A DNA stretch of 63,021 nt, taken from NCBI GenBank assembly GCA_020056865.1, contig JAGVGX010000111.1, positions 1-63,021 of the forward strand, given 5' to 3'. The notes below the pieces were generated by a model that searched no databases, was not told the origin of the DNA, and was given only the letters and a program-made list of their open reading frames with translations. Positions 1 to 7,546 of this stretch are shown here, piece after piece. How positions within the stretch are numbered: position 1 is the stretch's first letter; every line of letters starts with the position of its first letter. The DNA is from Desulfobacterales bacterium. GTDB taxonomy: Bacteria > Desulfobacterota > Desulfobacteria > Desulfobacterales > BuS5. The position numbers and the translations under genes were made by a program.

Positions 1-180
1 GGCCGACGTGGCGATCCAGTGAAATCAATGGTTTACACTAAGATTGCTTCGTCGCTAAAGCTCCTCGCAATGACAAAAAGCAACATTTTTCACCACTCCG
101 GAAATGCCGACGGGGCAATATTCGCAATGGATATGAAGTTTACCATCTATAAAACGCTTTATTATACAAAATAAGTTTCG
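1..180. other. Region downstream of carB with a REP-like palindrome
   Basis: No gene is visible here. Bases 41-75 hold a REP-like element in which attgc (43-47) and gcaat (67-71) form the outer arms around a tcgtcgct...ctcctcg core. I saw no convincing T-run terminator after the carB stop at 181, so the 3' end of the pyrimidine operon is not defined by this window. Confidence 0.5.
41..75. repeat. REP-like dispersed palindrome
   Basis: A short imperfect inverted repeat reads attgcttcgtcgc...ctcctcgcaat. Its style (a small palindrome between or inside genes) matches the repeats found inside carA and between carA and carB, although the sequence family differs. Only one copy is visible here, so its status as a dispersed repeat is inferred. 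Confidence 0.4.
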
Positions 181-3100
181 TCAATGTTGATTGTAGCGCT
201 GCAATGATTCCACGCAAATGTCAGTTAGAGACAATTTAACGGATTCTGCCGCTGCTTTTGCCCCCTCAATTGTTGTGAAATACGGCACATTGCGTTCAAG
301 GGCTGTGCGGCGAATGATAAATGAATCGCCGATCGATGGTTTGCTGTCGGTTGTGTTTATGACGAGCGCGATTTTACCGTTTGCTATTGCATCGACTACA
401 TGCGGCGAACCTTCGCGGAATTTATTAATTCCCGTCGCAGGGATTCCTTTATCTAAAAGAAATAATCTCGTGCCGCGCGTCGCGATGATTTTAAAACCGG
501 ATTCGACTAAGGACGTGGCTATATCTATAATTTTCTCTTTGTCTTCATCTTTAATGCTTATGAAAACGGTGCCTGATTGAGGCAGTTTGTTTCCTGCCGC
601 CTCCTGCGCCTTCGCAAATGCTTCGCCAACTGTTTTTCCAATCCCCATCACTTCGCCGGTTGATTTCATTTCCGGGCCGAGGAGCGTATCCACGCCGGGA
701 AATTTATTGAAGGGGAACACTGGGGTTTTGACGGAATAGTGACTTGTTCGATAGTTCGATGGTTCGATGGTTCGATGGTTCAAATCCTTTAACTTATGCC
801 CAAGCATAACCTTCGTTGCAATTCTTGCGAGCGAAAGGCCAATTGCCTTTGACACAAACGGGACCGTGCGCGAGGCGCGGGGGTTAACTTCGAGAATGTA
901 AATTTCCCCATTTTGCACAGCGAACTGAATGTTCATCAAGCCGACAACGCCAAGTTCTTTCGCGAGCATTATTGTCTGCCTCTTTATTTCAGCGACTACT
1001 GTTTCAGACAACGTATGCGGCGGCAGGACACAGCTGCTGTCGCCCGAATGAATGCCGGCTTCTTCTATATGTTCCATGACCCCTGCCACAAAAACATCCG
1101 TTCCGTCGGAAACCGCATCGACATCGACCTCAATCGCGTTCTTCAAAAATCTATCAATTAGAACCGGATGCTCCGGCGATGCTTTGACCGCGTAGCTCAT
1201 GTAAAATTTTAATCCGCTCGCATCATAGACAATTTCCATTGCGCGGCCGCCTAAAACATAAGACGGCCTTACCAAGACCGGATAACCGATTTTCTCCGCG
1301 ACAGCTACTGCTTCGGCAATATCTGATGCTAACCCAGCTTCAGGCTGTTTTAATTTCAACTTTGCGACTACCTCGTTAAATAATTTCCTATTTTCCGCTC
1401 TGTCTATATTTACAGGATCTGTGCCTAAAATTGGAACACCGGCTTTTTTGAGCGGCAGCGCCAGTTTTAGCGGAGTCTGGCCGCCAAACTGCACAATCAC
1501 TCCAAGAGGATTTTCTCGGTCGAGAATAGGCATCACATCATCAAATGTTAAAGGTTCGAAATATAATTTATCTGAAGTGTCATAATCTGTCGAAACTGTT
1601 TCGGGATTGCAATTGATCATTACGGATTTTATTTTCAGCTCTTTAAGCGCCTTGCTTGCCTGAACACAGGAATAGTCGAACTCAACGCCCTGACCAATGC
1701 GATTGGGGCCACTGCCCAAGATGACAACCGTACGTTGGTTCGTTGGTTCGTTGGTTCGATGGTCGAAAGAATCATCTTCCTCCCCTTCGGTAGAATAAAA
1801 ATACGGCGTATGCGCGACAAACTCGGCGGCGCAGGTGTCGACGGTGCGGTAACTTCGTACGTTAGTATGTTGGTTCGTTGGTTCGTTAGCAAGAAATCTG
1901 ATCTTATATAAAAACCATGGATCTATTTTTGTCAACTCATACACCTCATCCACTCCTACGCCCTGTCTAAATGCTTCACCCACCCATAATATCCTATCAG
2001 GGGCCGGCTTCTGCAGACGCTTTAAAATTTCTTCATGTGTCGCGTCCTCACAATGGTCCAGACCATTCCATCCGCATTCAAGAGATCGAAGCGCTTTTAA
2101 AAACGATTCTTCAAATGTCCTGCCTATCGCCATCACTTCTCCGACCGATTTCATCTGAGTTGTGAGAACCGGTTCCGTATGCGGAAATTTTTCAAACGCG
2201 AATCTTGGAATTTTTGTAACGACATAATCGATTGCAGGCTCAAACGAAGCCAACGTCTCTTTTGTAATATCATTCGGAAGTTCATCGAGCGTATAGCCAA
2301 CCGCCAGTTTCGCAGCTATCTTTGCAATTGGGAAACCGGTCGCCTTTGAAGCAAGCGCGCTCGAACGCGAAACGCGGGGGTTCATCTCAATCACAATCAT
2401 TTTGCCGTTTTTAGGATTCACGGCAAATTGTATATTTGAACCGCCAGTATCAACACCTATCTCTCGTATCACAGCAATAGCCGCATTGCGCATTGTCTGG
2501 TATTCTTTATCGCTTAATGTCTGCTGCGGCGCCACCGTAATCGAATCGCCGGTATGAATTCCCATCGGATCCACATTTTCTATCGAGCAGATGATAACAA
2601 CGTTATCATTTTTATCTCTCATCGCTTCCAGTTCATACTCTTTCCAGCCAATTACACCCTCTTCCAACAGGATCTGGTGGACCGGACTTAACATTAAACC
2701 ATATTCTACCATTTTAGTGTAATCATCTGAATTATAAGCGATATTTCCGCCGCTGCCTCCCAACGTAAATGCCGGACGAATGATAGCCGGAAAGCCTATA
2801 AAATCTTTTGCTGTAATCGCATCTTCAACTGAAGTTATGATGATACTTTTCGGCACGCTTAAGCCTATTTTTAACATCGCTTCTTTAAAAAGATGCCTAT
2901 CTTCGGCCTTTTTTATTGCTTCAATGTTGGCGGCTAGAAGTTCAACGCCATATTTTTTGAGAACACCCTCCTCGGCTAATTTTAACGATAAGTTCAATCC
3001 GGTTTGACCGCCAATTGTCGGAAGCAAAGCATCGGGACGCTCTTTTTCGATTATTTTAGAAAGAAAATCTAATGTGAGAGGCTCAATATATGTTGCATCG

Positions 3101-3282
3101 GCGAGTTCGGGATCGGTCATAATAGTTGCGGGATTGGAATTGACAAGGATAACTTTATAACCTTCTTCTTTTAGAGCCTTGCAGGCCTGCGTGCCGGAAT
3201 AATCAAACTCACACGCCTGGCCGATAACAATCGGCCCGCTGCCGATGAGGAGAATTTTATGGATGTCGGTTCGTTTTGGCAT
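181..3282 (-). CDS. carB: Carbamoyl-phosphate synthase large chain with repeat-derived segments
   Basis: CarB makes carbamoyl phosphate from bicarbonate, ammonia (channelled from CarA) and two ATP. Both homologous ATP-grasp halves are present in 1033 residues, each opening with a G-S-G-P-x-x-I-G-Q motif (about residues 14-21 and 523-530), and the MGS-like allosteric domain is at the C-terminus. Oddly, the link between the halves is about 40 residues shorter than in the E. coli enzyme. Where the oligomerization helices should lie, residues 466-477 and 507-518 are peptides of the type NEPTNQ encoded by 8-base tandem repeats. A third such peptide (about 831-845) precedes the [15 protein letters not shown] region. 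The frame is intact and catalytic segments look normal, so I call it functional. It is the last gene of the pyr operon, 78 bases after carA. Confidence 0.95.
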   Translation of the reverse strand: MPKRTDIHKILLIGSGPIVIGQACEFDYSGTQACKALKEEGYKVILVNSNPATIMTDPELADATYIEPLTLDFLSKIIEKERPDALLPTIGGQTGLNLSLKLAEEGVLKKYGVELLAANIEAIKKAEDRHLFKEAMLKIGLSVPKSIIITSVEDAITAKDFIGFPAIIRPAFTLGGSGGNIAYNSDDYTKMVEYGLMLSPVHQILLEEGVIGWKEYELEAMRDKNDNVVIICSIENVDPMGIHTGDSITVAPQQTLSDKEYQTMRNAAIAVIREIGVDTGGSNIQFAVNPKNGKMIVIEMNPRVSRSSALASKATGFPIAKIAAKLAVGYTLDELPNDITKETLASFEPAIDYVVTKIPRFAFEKFPHTEPVLTTQMKSVGEVMAIGRTFEESFLKALRSLECGWNGLDHCEDATHEEILKRLQKPAPDRILWVGEAFRQGVGVDEVYELTKIDPWFLYKIRFLANEPTNQHTNVRSYRTVDTCAAEFVAHTPYFYSTEGEEDDSFDHRTNEPTNQRTVVILGSGPNRIGQGVEFDYSCVQASKALKELKIKSVMINCNPETVSTDYDTSDKLYFEPLTFDDVMPILDRENPLGVIVQFGGQTPLKLALPLKKAGVPILGTDPVNIDRAENRKLFNEVVAKLKLKQPEAGLASDIAEAVAVAEKIGYPVLVRPSYVLGGRAMEIVYDASGLKFYMSYAVKASPEHPVLIDRFLKNAIEVDVDAVSDGTDVFVAGVMEHIEEAGIHSGDSSCVLPPHTLSETVVAEIKRQTIMLAKELGVVGLMNIQFAVQNGEIYILEVNPRASRTVPFVSKAIGLSLARIATKVMLGHKLKDLNHRTIEPSNYRTSHYSVKTPVFPFNKFPGVDTLLGPEMKSTGEVMGIGKTVGEAFAKAQEAAGNKLPQSGTVFISIKDEDKEKIIDIATSLVESGFKIIATRGTRLFLLDKGIPATGINKFREGSPHVVDAIANGKIALVINTTDSKPSIGDSFIIRRTALERNVPYFTTIEGAKAAAESVKLSLTDICVESLQRYNQH
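746..781. repeat. 8-base tandem repeat inside carB (third segment)
   Basis: About four and a half copies of a gttcgatg-type unit run in tandem. They lie in frame in carB and encode an [15 protein letters not shown] peptide in place of the usual short link before the YSVK segment of the second half. The unit resembles those at 1734-1765 and 1869-1889. Confidence 0.8.
1734..1765. repeat. 8-base tandem repeat inside carB (second segment)
   Basis: Tandem gttcgttg units, the last one varied to gttcgatg, lie in frame in carB and encode a [15 protein letters not shown] peptide just before the second ATP-grasp half begins. Confidence 0.8.
1869..1889. repeat. 8-base tandem repeat inside carB (first segment)
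   Basis: Two and a half gttcgttg units encode a NEPTNQHTN peptide. They sit at the junction where about 40 residues of the usual CarB oligomerization region are missing, suggesting the repeat replaced them. Confidence 0.75.
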
Positions 3283-3290
3283 TGTTTTCT

Positions 3291-3370
3291 GTCATTCTGA
3301 GTCCGCCTTTTGCGGACGAAGAATCTCCTATATCGAGTTGAGGGAGATCCTTCGCTTCGCTCAGGATGAC
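3291..3370. repeat. REP-like palindrome between carB and carA
   Basis: Outer arms gtcattctga (3291-3300) and tcaggatgac (3361-3370) enclose an inner gtccgc/gcggac hairpin. The element fills nearly the whole carA-carB gap, and its right edge supplies the carA stop codon (TGA, complement of 3361-3363) and the last residues of CarA. A second, about 90-base copy of the same element lies inside carA at 3964-4052. Confidence 0.85.
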
Positions 3371-4560
3371 ATGCACTTAATAAACTCATCAAACAAATAC
3401 TTCGAATCATGCGGACCGGAGCTTGCTTCCGGATGATATTGCACGGAAAATGCTTTTAAATCTGGTGCGGCGAGCCCTTCAACTGTGTTGTCGTTTAAGT
3501 TGATGTGAGTGATTTTAACTCTACTGCGTGGATGCCCCGCTTTAGCGGGGGAAAATCCCCGACTAAAGTCGGGCATCCAGCTATCGGCATCCACCGCAAA
3601 TCCGTGATTCTGGCTCGTTATCTCAACGCGGCCTGTCTTTAAATTCTTAACCGGTTGATTGCCACCGCGATGGCCGAATTTTAATTTATATGTTCGGCCT
3701 CCGAGAGCCAGCGCTAATAATTGATGGCCGAGACATATGCCAAAGATCGGCACTCGCCCAAGCAACTGTTTAATATTTTCTATCGCGTAAGTTACTGCTG
3801 CCGGATCGCCGGGACCATTGGAAAGAACAACTCCATCCGGCTTCATGGCTAGGGCCTCTTCCGCGCTCGTAGCAGCCGGAACAACTGTCACATCGCAGCC
3901 CCTCTCCTGAAGCATGCGAATGATATTTAATTTAACGCCGAAGTCGTAGAGAACTACGTGTCTGTCATTCTGAGTCCGCCTTTGGCGGACGAAGAATCTC
4001 CTGTACTGGATTGCGGGAGATCCTTCGGTCGCTAATGCTCCCTCAGGATGACATGCAAAACGATGTGTCGTTTTGCATGTCACTTCTTTCGCCAGATCCT
4101 GTCCGTTCATTGAAGGGAGCGCACGCACTCTGGAAAGAGCATCCTCCGGCAATTTATCGCAGACAAATAATATCGCCGGCATTGCTCCCTTATCGCGTAT
4201 ATGACGGACAATTGAACGGGTGTCAAAATTTGTTCCGGCAACAATTTTGTGCCTGATTAGAAATTCGGCGAGCGTTTCTTTTAAACGCCAGTTGCTTGGG
4301 AATTCGCAATAGGATTTGACAATAAACCCGGCAACATGCGCCTTCTCGGACTCCATATCATCCGGATTGATGCCATAGTTGCCGATATGCGGATATGTCA
4401 TTACCACAATCTGGCTGTGATATGATGGATCGGTTAAAATTTCCTGATACCCTTGTATGGATGTGTTAAAAACTACTTCGCCGGAAGTTTCGGCTTCGAA
4501 GCCGAAAGAATTTCCACAGAAAACCCTACCATCCGCCAGCAAAAGATATGCCTTTTTCAT
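3361..4560 (-). CDS. carA: Carbamoyl-phosphate synthase small chain with two in-frame repeat insertions
   Basis: CarA hydrolyses glutamine and delivers ammonia to CarB. I choose the ATG at 4560 ([11 protein letters not shown]), which matches the normal CarA N-terminus and gives 399 residues; it overlaps the pyrC end by 35 bases. The N-terminal CPSase domain is followed by a class I glutamine amidotransferase domain with the GICLGH nucleophile elbow (Cys276) and His376/Glu378 in YHPE. Residues of about 163-200 are encoded by a REP-like palindrome inserted exactly between the two domains. Residues of about 327-347 come from a different palindrome inside the amidotransferase domain, before the KITHINLND strand. 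Both remain in frame, and the catalytic residues are intact. The final residues and stop come from a third repeat copy. Confidence 0.94.
   Translation of the reverse strand: MKKAYLLLADGRVFCGNSFGFEAETSGEVVFNTSIQGYQEILTDPSYHSQIVVMTYPHIGNYGINPDDMESEKAHVAGFIVKSYCEFPSNWRLKETLAEFLIRHKIVAGTNFDTRSIVRHIRDKGAMPAILFVCDKLPEDALSRVRALPSMNGQDLAKEVTCKTTHRFACHPEGALATEGSPAIQYRRFFVRQRRTQNDRHVVLYDFGVKLNIIRMLQERGCDVTVVPAATSAEEALAMKPDGVVLSNGPGDPAAVTYAIENIKQLLGRVPIFGICLGHQLLALALGGRTYKLKFGHRGGNQPVKNLKTGRVEITSQNHGFAVDADSWMPDFSRGFSPAKAGHPRSRVKITHINLNDNTVEGLAAPDLKAFSVQYHPEASSGPHDSKYLFDEFIKCMSS
3530..3578. repeat. Palindromic repeat inside the amidotransferase part of carA
   Basis: An imperfect palindrome runs from ggatgccc (3530-3537) to gggcatcc (3571-3578), with ctttagcggg and ccgactaaag inner arms around ggaaaatcc. 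It is in frame in carA and encodes about 18 residues ([17 protein letters not shown]) absent from ordinary CarA proteins as I know them. Confidence 0.85.
3964..4052. repeat. REP-like palindrome inside carA at the domain boundary
   Basis: This is a second copy of the 3291-3370 element. It begins gtcattctgagtccgcc, includes a perfect gtccgcc-ttt-ggcggac hairpin, and ends tcaggatgac. It is inserted in frame in carA and encodes a [13 protein letters not shown]...RRTQNDR peptide between the CPSase and amidotransferase domains. Confidence 0.88.
4050..4081. repeat. Perfect 14-base inverted repeat inside carA
   Basis: Arms gacatgcaaaacga (4050-4063) and tcgttttgcatgtc (4068-4081) are perfectly complementary around a tgtg loop. 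The hairpin abuts the REP-like copy at 3964-4052 and adds further in-frame codons. There is no T-run, so it is not a terminator on either strand. Confidence 0.85.
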
Positions 4561-5839
4561 GGTCAAATACGACGCGGCCCCCAACAATAGTGTATAAAAC
4601 TTTCCCCTTCAGTTTCCAGCCGCCGAACGGCGTATTGCGGCTTTTTGAATAAAACCTTGATGAATCGATCGTAACGCTATCATTCATATTAAAAATCGTT
4701 ACGTCGGCTACCGAGCCTTTTTTAATGCCACCGCTGTATTTATTCTTTTGCAAAACATTAAGCCCCGAAACAAAAAGCTCTATCATTCTTTTAAGAGATA
4801 TTTTTCTCTCGTGAACCAGCTTTAACACAACCGGAAGCGCGGTCTCCAAGCCTATCATGCCGAAAGCGGCCGTATCAAATCCTAACTCTTTATCGACCAC
4901 CCCCTGAGGCGCATGATCCGAAGCTATCGCATCAATCGTGCCATCAATAAGCCCCCTGATAAGCTCTTTTACATCTTCAGCGTTCCTCAAAGGAGGATTG
5001 ACTTTGAAGTTTGTATTATACCCCCGCACAGCTTCATCTGTGAGAACGAGATGATGCGGTGTGCAATCGGCAGTTACATTAATGCGCTTCTTTTTTGCAG
5101 CTCTGATTAATTCAACCGAACCGGCTGAACTTATGTGCGTGAGATGAAAATGCGCGCCGGTTAATTTGGAAAGTGCGATATCTCTTGCCACGTGCGTTTC
5201 TTCAGCCGCGCTTGGGAGGCCTCTTAAACCAAGTTCGGTAGCGACCCATCCTTCATTCATCACTCCATTAGCGGCAAGGTTTGCATCTTCGCAATGGTCC
5301 ATTATCGTCAAACCAAAGGTAGATGCATATTCGGCCGCCCTTCGCATTAAAAGCGAATTCATGACAGAGCGGCCGTCATCTGATACCGCCGCAGCTCCTG
5401 CTGAGGCCTGATCGCCTATATCAGCCAGCTGCTCTCCTTTGAGACCCTTGGAAATTGCCCCAACCGGCAAGAGCCTCGATAATCCGACTGAACAGGCTCT
5501 TTTAAGCAGATATTCGGTAATATTTCCGCTGTCGTTCACTGGATTAGTGTTCGGCATGCAACAGATAGACGTAAAACCTCCAGCCGCTGCTGCCCTAAGG
5601 CCGCTTGTAACATCTTCCTTGTATTCAAACCCCGGCTCGCGCAGATGAGTGTGTATATCGACAAATCCCGGCGCAATAATTGCGCCAGAGGCGTCTATCG
5701 CCGACCCGTTCGCACCGGTACGGCCCCCGCTCTTTTTGATATCGAAGATTTTACCGTCGCGAATAGTAACGGAAAATTTTCCGTCAATATTATTTAACGG
5801 GTCTATGACATGGCCGTTTTTTATAATAAGTTCATTCAT
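4526..5839 (-). CDS. pyrC: Dihydroorotase
   Basis: This enzyme cyclises N-carbamoyl-aspartate to dihydroorotate. It is a class I (PyrC/AllB-type) amidohydrolase. The metal-binding [10 protein letters not shown] motif has His63 and His65 when counted from my chosen start, and the C-terminal half retains the ASDHAP motif carrying the catalytic Asp. I prefer the ATG at 5839 ([14 protein letters not shown], 437 residues), the usual N-terminus for the family; the frame is open to a GTG at 5851 four codons upstream. Its end overlaps the carA start by 35 bases, suggesting translational coupling. Nothing looks damaged. Confidence 0.95.
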   Translation of the reverse strand: MNELIIKNGHVIDPLNNIDGKFSVTIRDGKIFDIKKSGGRTGANGSAIDASGAIIAPGFVDIHTHLREPGFEYKEDVTSGLRAAAAGGFTSICCMPNTNPVNDSGNITEYLLKRACSVGLSRLLPVGAISKGLKGEQLADIGDQASAGAAAVSDDGRSVMNSLLMRRAAEYASTFGLTIMDHCEDANLAANGVMNEGWVATELGLRGLPSAAEETHVARDIALSKLTGAHFHLTHISSAGSVELIRAAKKKRINVTADCTPHHLVLTDEAVRGYNTNFKVNPPLRNAEDVKELIRGLIDGTIDAIASDHAPQGVVDKELGFDTAAFGMIGLETALPVVLKLVHERKISLKRMIELFVSGLNVLQKNKYSGGIKKGSVADVTIFNMNDSVTIDSSRFYSKSRNTPFGGWKLKGKVLYTIVGGRVVFDHEKGISFAGGW

Positions 5840-5851
5840 TTTAATACTCAC

Positions 5852-5928
5852 GAAGTCGGAAGTCTGAAGTCGGAAGTCAGATTTTGTTTTCTAACTTCTG
5901 AACTCTGACTTCTGATGTCTTCTCCGGT
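5852..5928. repeat. Spacer between pyrB and pyrC with short repeats
   Basis: Two copies of gaagtcggaagtc lie in tandem at 5852-5878. The segment gaagtcaga (5873-5881) is inverted at 5904-5912 as tctgacttc, giving a possible 9-base stem with a 22-base loop. No T-run follows on the transcribed strand. It looks like another small dispersed repeat rather than a control site. Confidence 0.55.
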
Positions 5929-6855
5929 TTATTCCCTCCCCCCGCACAACAAATATAGCAGCGCCATTCTGACCGCAACGCCGTTTTCGACCTGATCCAA
6001 TATCACTGATTGCACGCCGTCCGCAATTTCAGGTTCGATTTCAAGACCGCGATTGACGGGGCCCGGATGCATGATAACAATATCTCTTTTGGCAAGCTTC
6101 ATAATTTCGCGCGTCAAGCCGAAATATTTGGAATACTCTCTTGCGCTCGGGAAAAAGAAACCGTCCTGCCGCTCCATCTGGATTCTGAGCATCATTAAAA
6201 CATCGGAAACCTTAACAGCATCTTCAAGCCTCGTGTGAACGATAACGCCGTACTTTTCAATATCTTTAGGCAGGAACGTTTTTGGAGCGCAAACATGAAC
6301 CTTTGCCCCCATCTTTTTCAGAAGAATCATATTAGACCGGGCAACTCTGGAGTGAAAAATATCTCCTGCTATTGTAACGTGAAAGCCTCCAATCCCACCC
6401 TTTGCATCCTGAATCGTCATTAGATCAAGAAGCGCCTGGGTCGGGTGTTCATGCATTCCATCGCCGGCATTTATCACGGATATCTGGGGAAACGCTTTGG
6501 CAACCTCCCATGGAACGCCTGCCTCCTTATGCCTTATAACGATAACATCCGCCTGCATCGCGGCAAGGTTTTTGATTGTATCCAGAATTGTTTCCCCTTT
6601 TGCCATTGAGCTGCCGCTCTTCGTTATAACTGCGGTATCGGCCGAGAGCCTTTTAGCGGCGATGTCAAAAGAGAGGCGCGTTCTGGTGCTGTCCTCAAAA
6701 AAACAGAGAAGAACTTGTTTTCCCCGAAGAGTTGGAACTTTTTTGATCGGTCTGTAAGAAATTTCCTTAAGAGCGCGCGCGTTCTGCAGAATCAAATCGA
6801 CATCCTTTTTTGTAAAATCGTGCGCCGAAAGGATGTGTTTAACTGAAAGTGTCAT
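5929..6855 (-). CDS. pyrB: Aspartate carbamoyltransferase catalytic chain
   Basis: PyrB condenses carbamoyl phosphate with aspartate, the committed pyrimidine step. The 308-residue protein has the carbamoyl-phosphate loop FFEDSTRTR (STRTR at residues 56-60) and the HPTQALLDL motif, normal for class B/C bacterial catalytic chains. No pyrI regulatory chain is seen beside it, so control probably lies at the level of the pyrR leader. Its ATG overlaps the pyrR stop in an ATGA arrangement at 6852-6855. Confidence 0.96.
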   Translation of the reverse strand: MTLSVKHILSAHDFTKKDVDLILQNARALKEISYRPIKKVPTLRGKQVLLCFFEDSTRTRLSFDIAAKRLSADTAVITKSGSSMAKGETILDTIKNLAAMQADVIVIRHKEAGVPWEVAKAFPQISVINAGDGMHEHPTQALLDLMTIQDAKGGIGGFHVTIAGDIFHSRVARSNMILLKKMGAKVHVCAPKTFLPKDIEKYGVIVHTRLEDAVKVSDVLMMLRIQMERQDGFFFPSAREYSKYFGLTREIMKLAKRDIVIMHPGPVNRGLEIEPEIADGVQSVILDQVENGVAVRMALLYLLCGGRE

Positions 6856-7388
6856 TTTTTATCTTTAACTACGATCTGATTTACTCCGTCAAACTCCGCC
6901 ATCATAACCTTCACGTTTTCTGTAGCGGTCGTTTTTAACTTCTTTGCGACATAGTCGGCCTGAATCGGTATCTCGCGCCAGCCCCTGTCAACCATGACGG
7001 CGAGCTGCACAAACTTCGGCCGTCCGAAATCTATCAGCGCATCAAGCGCCGCCCTTATCGTGCGGCCGGTGTAAAGAACGTCATCAACTAGTATTATGCC
7101 CTTTCCGCTTATGGAAAAGGGCAATTCTGTTTTTCGAACGATCGGCTGCTCATCAACTTCCGACAGGTCATCCCTGTATAAATTTATATCCAGGCTTCCG
7201 ACGTCAACAGGCTCTTTTAATATTTCTTTAACCTTTTTTGCGAGCCATTCGGCCAGAGGCACTCCGCGGGAACGGATGCCGATCAGCGCCACTTCTTCCA
7301 TATTTTTATTCCGTTTGATAATGGCTTTTGCCATTTTAGCCAGAGACTCGTCCATTTGAGATTCACTCATTAAGTGTTTTGTGATCAT
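6852..7388 (-). CDS. pyrR: PyrR bifunctional attenuator / uracil phosphoribosyltransferase
   Basis: PyrR binds pyr leader RNA in response to UMP/UTP and has weak uracil phosphoribosyltransferase activity. The PRPP-binding loop IILVDDVLYTGRTIRAA and the GIRSRGVPLAEWLA segment are typical. I choose the ATG at 7388 (MITKHLMSESQ), which gives 178 residues, the usual PyrR length. The frame is open 33 codons further to an ATG at 7487, but that extension would run through a strong terminator stem and begin only about six bases after the predicted transcription start. It is the first gene of the operon, which argues for autoregulation by attenuation. Confidence 0.93.
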   Translation of the reverse strand: MITKHLMSESQMDESLAKMAKAIIKRNKNMEEVALIGIRSRGVPLAEWLAKKVKEILKEPVDVGSLDINLYRDDLSEVDEQPIVRKTELPFSISGKGIILVDDVLYTGRTIRAALDALIDFGRPKFVQLAVMVDRGWREIPIQADYVAKKLKTTATENVKVMMAEFDGVNQIVVKDKK

Positions 7389-7419
7389 AAAATCATCTTC
7401 ATGTTTTTCCGATGAAGCC

Positions 7420-7450
7420 AAAAAAAAGCCCTCCGCTTGCGGCGAAGGGC
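7420..7450 (-). terminator. Intrinsic terminator / attenuator in the pyrR leader
   Basis: On the transcribed strand GCCCTTCGC, loop CGCAA and GCGGAGGGC form a 9-pair stem (one G-T pair), followed directly by eight T. It lies between the promoter at 7500-7528 and the pyrR start at 7388, where a pyr attenuator belongs. I could not find a convincing match to the conserved PyrR-binding loop, and only a weak 5-pair competitor (AAGGG with CCCTT), so the antiterminator is unresolved. Confidence 0.85.
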
Positions 7451-7477
7451 CTTTACCTATTCCAATTTCAACCCCTT

Positions 7478-7496
7478 TTTCAGTCATAAACTGAAA
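7478..7496 (-). promoter_or_regulatory. Short leader hairpin at the pyr mRNA 5' end
   Basis: TTTCAGT and ACTGAAA (7 pairs, perfect) enclose a TTATG loop on the transcribed strand, just after the likely transcription start. The loop contains the ATG of the upstream in-frame extension of pyrR. It may be part of a PyrR-binding or leader-peptide control element; this is inference. Confidence 0.45.
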
Positions 7497-7499
7497 CTC

Positions 7500-7528
7500 T
7501 ATATATGAAAAAGGGGGTTAGATGTCAA
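7500..7528 (-). promoter_or_regulatory. Sigma-70 type promoter of the pyr operon
   Basis: Read on the minus strand, TTGACA (7523-7528) is followed by exactly 17 bases and TATATA (7500-7505). This is a consensus -35, ideal spacing and a near-consensus -10. Transcription should start near 7493. It sits between the stop of the SLBB export gene (7547) and pyrR and separates the glycan and pyrimidine blocks. Confidence 0.85.
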
Positions 7529-7546
7529 ATGATATTTTATGCGTTA

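Noticed and set aside
746..1889. Possible CRISPR-like repeats in carB
   Set aside because: The units are 8 bases, tandem without spacers and in frame in a conserved gene, so they are simple tandem repeats, not a CRISPR array.
1635..1892. 85-codon minus-strand frame over the carB tandem repeats
   Set aside because: It lies in another frame of carB and is made partly of the tandem-repeat codons, with no independent support.
4050..4081. Terminator inside carA
   Set aside because: The 14-base hairpin is strong but lacks a T-run on either strand and lies in an intact reading frame.
7389..7487. 33-codon N-terminal extension of pyrR starting at ATG 7487
   Set aside because: It would be encoded by the terminator stem and begin only about six bases after the predicted transcription start with no ribosome site. 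The ATG at 7388 gives the normal PyrR length. I keep the possibility of a leader peptide as part of a finding.
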